From a virus, in IMG/VR virus record IMGVR_UViG_3300042373_000871, positions 34,740 through 98,739 of that record: DNA of 64,000 nt, one strand, 5' to 3'. Numbering within the stretch: the first letter of the stretch is position 1; each line of letters starts with the position of its first letter. Position numbers and translations under genes: made by a program. Of this stretch, positions 46,354 to 52,606 are shown piece after piece. Below the pieces are notes generated by a model, which was given only the letters and a program-made list of their open reading frames with translations, was not told the origin of the DNA and made no database searches.

Positions 46354-46756
46354 AATCGTAATATGTGGATACTGATTTAACAGGTAAATTAAAATTATCT
46401 TCAAACCATTTTTTCATAGGTTCTTCCCAATGTCCTTCAAACATGTCATCTAAATGTTCCGCGTGCTTACCAATAACTTCTAAAATTGGTGCTTTATCTC
46501 TAAAAGGTTTATGTGATGGTTCAGTATTATAATAATCAACATCAAAATAATAAAAAATAATATCAGTATCATAAATACCTTGATAATCACCTTCAAAGAA
46601 CATTAAAAAGTTTTCGTTTTCTCTATCAACATCAGGATATCCATCTTCATCTTCATCCATACCATAAACCCAATCCATTTTACTTGAATTAAATGTTTTA
46701 TCAATATAATTGTATATTGAATTGAATAGTTTATTTTCTGTTATTATTAGTTTCAT
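46343..46756 (-). CDS. Acidic small protein with N-terminal MKxIITEN motif, 137 aa
   Basis: Chosen start MKLIITENKLFNSIYNYIDK at 46756. The ATG overlaps the upstream TGA (ATGA), a clear coupling arrangement, while the longer frame would start inside the preceding gene. The rest is very acidic and aromatic (DEDEDGYPDV, FEGDYQGIYDTDIIFYYFDV) and ends FEDNFNLPVKSVSTYYDYEN. It shares both its start motif and its W-x-E-x-x-(Y/F)NLPVK-x-V-(T/S)T-type end with the gene upstream, so the two look like diverged paralogs. Function unknown. Confidence 0.6.
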   Translation of the reverse strand: MKLIITENKLFNSIYNYIDKTFNSSKMDWVYGMDEDEDGYPDVDRENENFLMFFEGDYQGIYDTDIIFYYFDVDYYNTEPSHKPFRDKAPILEVIGKHAEHLDDMFEGHWEEPMKKWFEDNFNLPVKSVSTYYDYEN

Positions 46757-47106
46757 ATTTTGTTGATTTGTTTTAAGATGTCCCTCCACACAATATTTTC
46801 ATGAAAATCGTTATTGGTAGTTACCGCCTTTACTGGTAAATTATAATACTCCTCCACCCATAACTTAATAACCTCACCAATCTGTCTATTTCCCATACCG
46901 AAAAGACTTTCCAAATAATGTCCAATGTGTTTATATGAAATATGTACCACATTACTTTTTGTATTGTAATCAAATATAATTTCACCATCTTTTATTAATA
47001 AAATGAGAAATTTATTATAATCATACAATTTCAAATCTCCATATTCGGAGTTTAGAAATTTAATTACAATGTTGTGTAATCTAGATTCTGTTATTATTAC
47101 TTTCAT
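46753..47106 (-). CDS. Small protein with N-terminal MKVIITES motif, 117 aa
   Basis: Starts MKVIITESRLHNIVIKFLNS, and its ATG overlaps the stop of the 171-residue neck-like gene (TAATG). A later segment, KLWVEEYYNLPVKAVTTNND, is closely similar to the end of the following gene (KWFEDNFNLPVKSVSTYYDY), supporting duplication. No known domain. All three MKxxI(T/N)E proteins are chained by overlapping stop and start codons downstream of a neck-type gene. I infer a shared partner or location, but the sequence does not show which. Confidence 0.6.
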   Translation of the reverse strand: MKVIITESRLHNIVIKFLNSEYGDLKLYDYNKFLILLIKDGEIIFDYNTKSNVVHISYKHIGHYLESLFGMGNRQIGEVIKLWVEEYYNLPVKAVTTNNDFHENIVWRDILKQINKI

Positions 47107-47621
47107 TATAATCCTCTAAATTCGTTTTCCGTTACCGGAGTTGCTACATATGATTTATAAAATGGTTTATAACCGGCATATGTATGTTTATTATCTGAAT
47201 TAATTCTTCCGTCATCGCTAACCACGTAATATCTAACTTTTGTTTCTGTTTCATAATAACCAATATAATCCCCATAATTAATTTGAACCCCTAAATCGTT
47301 AAGTTGAGCGGCGTAAATCGCAAACTTCATATTACCAGGTTCTGATTGTGTAATTTTTGAATTACCCAAGTATTTGGTTTCAGGTGGAAGTATTTGAACA
47401 TAAGCTTTAAACTCAATTGGTGGTAAATATTTTATACCATCAGTCATTACCTCACCATAAACATCATCTGTTTTGGTTTTCAATCTGTCTACCTTATACA
47501 GGACTAACGTAAAGTTCATATCACCATATAACCATTCCTCCCCCATAGAGATGTCTAAATTGTAATCCTCCGCTCCGAAGAATTTACCTATTCTTGTAAT
47601 TGGTACTAAATTTCTACTCAT
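47106..47621 (-). CDS. Putative neck / head-closure protein, possibly gp14-like, 171 aa
   Basis: Starts MSRNLVPITRIGKFFGAEDY. The sequence has a series of beta strands with YLPPIEFKAYVQILPPETKY and INYGDYIGYYETETKVRYYV, a layout resembling gp14-like and other head-to-tail connector proteins that contain the 'IxYGDYI' turn. Similarity to T4 gp14 is only suggestive. It heads a minus-strand unit of four coupled genes behind a TATTTAT element and lies about 3.4 kb from gp13, its usual neighbour, which is on the opposite strand. Confidence 0.4.
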   Translation of the reverse strand: MSRNLVPITRIGKFFGAEDYNLDISMGEEWLYGDMNFTLVLYKVDRLKTKTDDVYGEVMTDGIKYLPPIEFKAYVQILPPETKYLGNSKITQSEPGNMKFAIYAAQLNDLGVQINYGDYIGYYETETKVRYYVVSDDGRINSDNKHTYAGYKPFYKSYVATPVTENEFRGL

Positions 47622-47635
47622 ATTGATAAATATTA

Positions 47636-47642
47636 AATAATT
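47636..47642 (-). promoter_or_regulatory. TATTTAT element before the neck-like gene
   Basis: Coding-strand AATATTTATCAATATG, 14 nt before the ATG at 47621, in the 48-base divergent gap shared with the helicase gene. Confidence 0.45.
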
Positions 47643-47669
47643 TATTATATTTCTATTAAAAGATTAAAA

Positions 47670-49445
47670 TTGGAAAACAATACATCAGAAAATTCTAATT
47701 TAACAATAGAACAGAAAGCAATATCTCTCCTTGATACTTACGAGGGGGCGAATAACTATATCCTTAAATTAAAACTACAAAAGGACACCAATAAAAGATT
47801 TTACCCTACTCGGGCACAATCTGACTATATCATTAATTATTACGGAGTAACACCAAAGGTAGCCAAAAGATGGGTTGATTTAGACCCTTACTTTGCTAAA
47901 AAGATTGCCGATGAAAAATTACTAACCACGATTCCTGAACAAATATGGGTTGAAAAGCTATTAGTTGAGAAAGACAAATCCTATCATGTTTGGGGAAAAA
48001 TTACGGAAGGTGAAACTATCCACGATTTTTGGCTACCAAAAGGTGCTTTAATTAAAACCCACGTTATTAAAGATGTGAAAATTGATTATAGTAAATATAG
48101 TCATAGACCACCTCTTGAACATCAACCAATTGCTATTGAAAAATTAGTTGGGTCAAAACGATTCATATTGGCGGATGATATGGGTCTTGGTAAAACAACC
48201 ATTACCGTTATCGCGGCTTTAGAGAGTGGTGCTAAAAAAATATTAATTGTTTGTCCGGCATCTCTGAAGATTAACTGGCAAAGAGAGATTGCAAATTATA
48301 CAGATAGAAGTGTTTACATTGCTGAAGGTAAAAACTTTTCAATTGAACACGATTTTGTAATTGTTAATTACGATATTCTTAAAAACTTCTACGATTTAAA
48401 AGACAAAGAAAATTCATTAATAACTCAAGGAAATTTTGACCTTATTATTTTAGATGAGGCACATTATGTGAGTAATGGTCAAGCAGCAAGAACCAAATTG
48501 GTTAATAGTTTCTGTAAAAAAGTGGATAAACTTTGGTTATTAACCGGGACACCTATGACCAATAGACCAATGAACTACTTTAATCTGTTGGCATTAATTG
48601 AAAGTCCTGTTGCTCAGAATTGGATGGCTTACGCTATTAGATATTGTCAAGGTTATCAATTCACTGCGGGAAGTCGTAAAATATGGAACGTTACCGGAGC
48701 ATCAAATTTGGAAGAATTAAGAGACCGAACTTCAAGACAAGTTTTACGAAGATTAAAAACCGACGTATTAGATTTACCTGAAAAAATTATCACTCCAATT
48801 TATTTGAGATTAAAATCTAAAATGTATGAAGGGTTAATGGGTGAGTATTATGATTGGTATGATAAGAATCCGGATGAAAGTACATCATTAACGGTTCAGT
48901 TCAGTAAACTAATGAAAGTTCGTCAAGTAATTGCTGAAGAAAAAATTAAAGACACAATCGAACTTGCTGAAAATATTATAGAACAAGGTAAGAAAGTTAT
49001 TATTTTTACTAACTTTACTGACACTCTAAATAAAATCTCCGAACACTTTGGTAAATCGGCGGTTAAATTAGATGGTTCAACGGCAAAACCTCAACGACAA
49101 TACGCTGTTGACCAATTCCAAGAAAACGAAAAAATTAAAGTGTTCATTGGAAACGTGAAAGCTGCCGGTGTTGGAATCACATTGACCGCCGCTGAAGCAG
49201 TTATTATGAATGACCTATCATTTGTTCCGGGAGATTTATCTCAAGCTGAAGATAGAGCATACAGATATGGTCAAAAAAATTCGGTATCAGTTTATTACCC
49301 AATCTTTGATAATACCATAGAAGGGATAATTTATGATATGGTTAATATGAAGAAACAAAACATCGGAACGGTTATGGGAGATAACATTGGTGAGAGTGGT
49401 GACTTCATTGAAGAACTTATGAATAAAATCAACACCCGAAGATAA
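47670..49445 (+). CDS. SNF2-family DNA helicase/translocase
   Basis: A 591-residue superfamily-2 ATPase. Walker A DDMGLGKTT is at about 169-177, DEAH at 262-265, motif III LLTGTPMTNRP follows, and the helicase-C half has KVIIFTNF, GSTAKPQRQ, NVKAAGVGITLTAA and SQAEDRAYRYGQ (motif VI). The DEAH plus GxGxTLTxA and QxxDRxxRxGQ set is typical of SNF2/SMARCAL1-type branch-remodelling enzymes. The T4 counterpart in role would be UvsW, which reverses stalled forks. The start is a TTG at 47670, as no ATG precedes the conserved region. It begins the plus-strand block with SOD-nuclease and gp13. Confidence 0.88.
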   Translation: MENNTSENSNLTIEQKAISLLDTYEGANNYILKLKLQKDTNKRFYPTRAQSDYIINYYGVTPKVAKRWVDLDPYFAKKIADEKLLTTIPEQIWVEKLLVEKDKSYHVWGKITEGETIHDFWLPKGALIKTHVIKDVKIDYSKYSHRPPLEHQPIAIEKLVGSKRFILADDMGLGKTTITVIAALESGAKKILIVCPASLKINWQREIANYTDRSVYIAEGKNFSIEHDFVIVNYDILKNFYDLKDKENSLITQGNFDLIILDEAHYVSNGQAARTKLVNSFCKKVDKLWLLTGTPMTNRPMNYFNLLALIESPVAQNWMAYAIRYCQGYQFTAGSRKIWNVTGASNLEELRDRTSRQVLRRLKTDVLDLPEKIITPIYLRLKSKMYEGLMGEYYDWYDKNPDESTSLTVQFSKLMKVRQVIAEEKIKDTIELAENIIEQGKKVIIFTNFTDTLNKISEHFGKSAVKLDGSTAKPQRQYAVDQFQENEKIKVFIGNVKAAGVGITLTAAEAVIMNDLSFVPGDLSQAEDRAYRYGQKNSVSVYYPIFDNTIEGIIYDMVNMKKQNIGTVMGDNIGESGDFIEELMNKINTRR

Positions 49446-49459
49446 TCTATTTGTTGAGA

Positions 49460-49466
49460 TATTTAT
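49460..49466 (+). promoter_or_regulatory. TATTTAT element before the SOD-fusion gene
   Basis: Plus-strand GATATTTATAAGAAATAA, 21 nt before the ATG at 49488, in the 42-base gap after the helicase gene. Confidence 0.45.
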
Positions 49467-49487
49467 AAGAAATAAATAACAAGCCGA

Positions 49488-51026
49488 ATGAAACATATTG
49501 AAAATAAAATCAAACTCATTACGGAAGAGATTCAAAATGTTGAAAAACAAGAAAATGAAACACTCTTTCTTAATGAGATGAAAAAGATAGGAATCGATAA
49601 ATTACCTTATTCCTATTCAGCACTAAAGCAATTTATTGATGCTGAAACAATGAACTACCATTATAACAAACATTATAAAGGTTACGTAGATAAACTAAAC
49701 GCCGCTCTTAAAAACAAAGATTATGGTGATTTAGAACTTGAAGAAATAGTTAAATCTATCAGTAGATTTAATAAAACTATAAGAAATAATGCAGGAGGAG
49801 CATTTAACCACGCATTATTTTGGAAAATGTTATCACCAAAAACTCAAACTCCAAATGGTGATGTAATCAAACAAATCAAAAAAGATTTTAATACATTTGC
49901 CAACTTCAAAAAAGAATTTGAAACTATTGCAAAAGATAGATTCGGTTCAGGATGGGTTTGGTTAGTCCTAACAAAAAGAAACACCTTAAAAATTGTATCT
50001 ACCGCAAATCAAGACAATCCATTAATGAATGTAGTTGAAGATGGTGGATACCCAATTTTAGGATTAGATTTATGGGAACACGCCTACTACCTAAAATACA
50101 GAAACAAAAAAGATGACTACATTAAAAACTTTTGGAAATGTGTAAATTGGGAATTTGTTAACAAATTATACACAATGAGAGTGGATAATAAATTAAATGA
50201 AAGTGCTGAATTAAAATCTGTTATTTCTGAAGGTAAATCTGAAAGATGTAGTAGAGAAATGAATGAGGCGATTCGTATGGTATTCAACATCAATCCAAAA
50301 GTTAAAACAATCTTCAAAGACGGAATTAACAGAATGTTAAAAGAAGTTTTTCCCGACAACTATTATGGAAATAACGAATATGCCGAAGGTGAAGTTGCCG
50401 GAGTATATGATTTAGAAACTCAAGGTCGTTCAGTTTTAAATAAACTAAACACAAACTATAGTTGTTTTTGTGTTTTACTTAATGATGTTAATCAAGTTTT
50501 AATATCCAAACAATTACCTGAAATAAAAATGATTGGCCTAAAACCATTTGAACAAATAAGTGAAGTTCGAAAACTTGTTGACGTTTTAGACGAATACAAA
50601 TTTAGAATATTCTCACAAAAATCATCCACATTCCAAAATCTTATGAAAGTTTTAACCCAAACTAATAGTTGGGGACAATCAAGAGAAGATAAAACTATTG
50701 AAATATTAAAAAAACAATTTGGTAATGATAACGTTAATGCTATCGGTAAACTTGGGAGTAAAGAAGATATGATTGGTGGTGTTGATTGTGAAGTAATTGT
50801 TGATGGTGTTAAAAAAACTGCACAAATTAAACCATTTACCGGTGAAAAAGAAATTAAAGATTCAATAATGATTTTAGGAACAGGAAATGTTAAACGATAC
50901 TCAACGGATTGGTTAATTTTTACTCGTAATAATAAAGAAGTTTTGGTCTTTGACAATAAACATTCAAAAATAATGGACGGTCAGTTTATTTTCCCTAAAG
51001 AAGACCTGATTTATACATTAAGTTGA
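49488..51026 (+). CDS. Fusion of Mn-type superoxide dismutase with a PD-(D/E)xK nuclease-like domain, 512 aa
   Basis: Residues about 38-228 are a complete Fe/Mn superoxide dismutase. Metal ligands are H58 (NYHYNKH), H108 (FNHALFW), D194 and H198 (DLWEHAYY), with gateway Y66. The Gly pair at 103-104 plus Gln175 (STANQD) is the Mn-type pattern; the Fe-type has an earlier Gln. Disproportionation of superoxide is therefore predicted. Residues 1-37 are a helical extension. Residues about 229-395 are unassigned. Residues about 398-490 resemble a restriction-endonuclease fold: E400 in a helix, then GGVDCEVIVDG, and AQIKPF, giving E...D433...Q446-x-K448. It lies between the helicase and gp13 on the plus strand, 21 nt before gp13. 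Whether it is packaged or cytoplasmic is unknown. Confidence 0.85.
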   Translation: MKHIENKIKLITEEIQNVEKQENETLFLNEMKKIGIDKLPYSYSALKQFIDAETMNYHYNKHYKGYVDKLNAALKNKDYGDLELEEIVKSISRFNKTIRNNAGGAFNHALFWKMLSPKTQTPNGDVIKQIKKDFNTFANFKKEFETIAKDRFGSGWVWLVLTKRNTLKIVSTANQDNPLMNVVEDGGYPILGLDLWEHAYYLKYRNKKDDYIKNFWKCVNWEFVNKLYTMRVDNKLNESAELKSVISEGKSERCSREMNEAIRMVFNINPKVKTIFKDGINRMLKEVFPDNYYGNNEYAEGEVAGVYDLETQGRSVLNKLNTNYSCFCVLLNDVNQVLISKQLPEIKMIGLKPFEQISEVRKLVDVLDEYKFRIFSQKSSTFQNLMKVLTQTNSWGQSREDKTIEILKKQFGNDNVNAIGKLGSKEDMIGGVDCEVIVDGVKKTAQIKPFTGEKEIKDSIMILGTGNVKRYSTDWLIFTRNNKEVLVFDNKHSKIMDGQFIFPKEDLIYTLS

Positions 51027-51033
51027 TATTTAT
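51027..51033 (+). promoter_or_regulatory. TATTTAT element before gp13
   Basis: Plus-strand GATATTTATAAAATAAAAAC, 14 nt before the ATG at 51048, overlapping the end of the SOD-fusion gene's stop region. Confidence 0.5.
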
Positions 51034-51047
51034 AAAATAAAAACGTT

Positions 51048-52190
51048 ATGGCAATATTAACTGGTGCAACATACCAAACTGCAATTATACCGGAACCGGA
51101 AAGAACTAAATTATATACAAGAATTAAACACTTACTTGGTGCCCCATTAAGAAGTATTGAATTAGAAGACGAACAGATGGATAGTTTATTAGAATTATCT
51201 ATTGGTGACTATTCACAATATATCCAAGATTGGTTAATTGAATCTCAATGGACTTCTTTATACAACTTAAATTTAGATACTGAATCATTATCAAGAGCAT
51301 TCATCACTAAAAGTTTAGATTGGGAAACAAGATATACTTACGCATACTCTAAAATTGTTGGATTACAAGCCGGAGGTGATTGGGTATTAAAGAAAGATTT
51401 TGTTCAGTTAGTTCCAAACCAACAAATATATGAAATCCCTGCAAACCGAGAAATAAATGAAGTGTTATGGTTTACTCCATCAACATTAAACGGACTTCTA
51501 TTTGACCCATGGACTTTTGGTGGTTTAGGTGGTGGTGGTTTTGGTGGACCGGGTGGTTTCGCTCAAATGGGTGCGTCAGGTTCATATTTTATGATGCCAG
51601 CATTTGATATGTTATTAAGAATGCAAGAGATTAATATCCAACGAAGAATTATCGCGGGGGATTTAACTTATACCATAACAGCATTACCTGAAGGTAAAAA
51701 AGCCCTTCACTTAATGAACACACCTGGTGGTAAATTTGACTTTGGTAATCAAGAAATGACAAGAGGTAAAGTATGGTATTGGTATTATGATGTTGGTCCT
51801 GCAGATAGAGATAATTGTTTAAAAAACAATCCGGATATTATTAAATTACCATCGGATGTTCCAATTGATTCAATGTCTTGGATTGATTTAAATAATCCTT
51901 CACAACAATTTGTTAGAAGATGGTTCACCGCTTATTGTAAAGAAACGTTATCGAGAGTTAGAGGTAAATTTAGTGGTAACATTAAAACACCTGATAGTGA
52001 GTTAACGATGGATTACGCCACTTTAGCAACTGAAGGTAAAGATGAGAAATCAAAACTTGAAGAAGAATTGAAATTAAGATTAGAAAGATTACGACCTGAT
52101 AAAATGATGGAACGTGAAGCATTAATTGCGGAAAATTTAAACAAACAACTTAAATTCAGAGCAATGCCAAGACAAATTTATGTAATATAA
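51048..52190 (+). CDS. 13: Neck protein gp13-like
   Basis: A 380-residue protein whose N-terminal two-thirds match the head-completion gp13 style: YTRIKHLLGAPLRSIELEDE, LDWETRYTYAYSKIVGLQ and the typical VPNQQIYEIPANREINEVLW. A Gly-rich loop (GGLGGGGFGGPGGF) and a later ALPEGKKALHLMNTPGGKFD follow. The C-terminus is a charged helix (KSKLEEELKLRLERLRPDKM). In T4, gp13 caps the portal after DNA packaging and receives the tail with gp14. It starts 21 nt after the SOD-fusion gene. Confidence 0.8.
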   Translation: MAILTGATYQTAIIPEPERTKLYTRIKHLLGAPLRSIELEDEQMDSLLELSIGDYSQYIQDWLIESQWTSLYNLNLDTESLSRAFITKSLDWETRYTYAYSKIVGLQAGGDWVLKKDFVQLVPNQQIYEIPANREINEVLWFTPSTLNGLLFDPWTFGGLGGGGFGGPGGFAQMGASGSYFMMPAFDMLLRMQEINIQRRIIAGDLTYTITALPEGKKALHLMNTPGGKFDFGNQEMTRGKVWYWYYDVGPADRDNCLKNNPDIIKLPSDVPIDSMSWIDLNNPSQQFVRRWFTAYCKETLSRVRGKFSGNIKTPDSELTMDYATLATEGKDEKSKLEEELKLRLERLRPDKMMEREALIAENLNKQLKFRAMPRQIYVI

Positions 52191-52193
52191 TTT

Positions 52194-52574
52194 ATGAATA
52201 CCGTAACTCAAAGATTAACAAGAAAAACAATTAACGATAGACGATTTTTAGGTAATACTTTAATCGAGATAGACACTACTGAAGAAACTGAATTAATACC
52301 AATGAAAAAAATTATTACCGAATCCGATTATAGAACAAATGGGGAAATTCTACTTGTAATTAAAGATGTTGAATCTTGTAATATAATATTAGATTCTAAT
52401 ACAACAGAACATATTATTATTAAAGCATTAACCAAAGTATTCATTAGACCAAGTTCTGGTAAAATTGATGAATACTATGATGAAATATTTATTGATTGGG
52501 GAGCTTGTGTTGAATTTTATATGTTAGAAAATAATTGGTACATCGTCTCATCAGATGGTTTAAAATTAGAATAA
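52194..52574 (+). CDS. Hypothetical protein, 126 aa
   Basis: Starts MNTVTQRLTRKTINDRRFLG three nt after the gp13 stop, so it is co-expressed. Residues 37-50 read MKKIITESDYRTNG, close to the N-terminal motif of the three small genes at 45817-47106 but here internal. The rest is strand-rich (ILLVIKDVESCNIILDS, WYIVSSDGLKLE) and could be a small virion or decoration-type fold. No family recognised. It ends directly before a bidirectional terminator. Confidence 0.55.
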   Translation: MNTVTQRLTRKTINDRRFLGNTLIEIDTTEETELIPMKKIITESDYRTNGEILLVIKDVESCNIILDSNTTEHIIIKALTKVFIRPSSGKIDEYYDEIFIDWGACVEFYMLENNWYIVSSDGLKLE

Positions 52575-52603
52575 AAAAAGGTGTCGAATATGACACCTTT
52601 TTT
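52574..52603. terminator. Bidirectional terminator between convergent genes
   Basis: AAAAAAGGTGTC-GAATAT-GACACCTTTTTT: a 6-bp GC-containing stem flanked by A-tract and T-tract, so it works on both strands. It separates the plus-strand gp13 block from the DNA polymerase gene, which ends at 52607. Confidence 0.88.
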
Positions 52604-52606
52604 GTT

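Noticed and set aside
45817-46404. Longer frames for the small MKxxITE genes (46404 and 46789 starts)
   Set aside because: The extensions overlap the upstream genes and hide the shared N-terminal motif. The overlapping ATG starts at 46353 and 46756 are preferred.
49488-51026. Chimeric assembly joining a host SOD gene to a phage gene
   Set aside because: The frame continues without a break, base composition is uniform with its neighbours, and the gene has phage-style spacing and a TATTTAT element. It cannot be fully excluded without reads.
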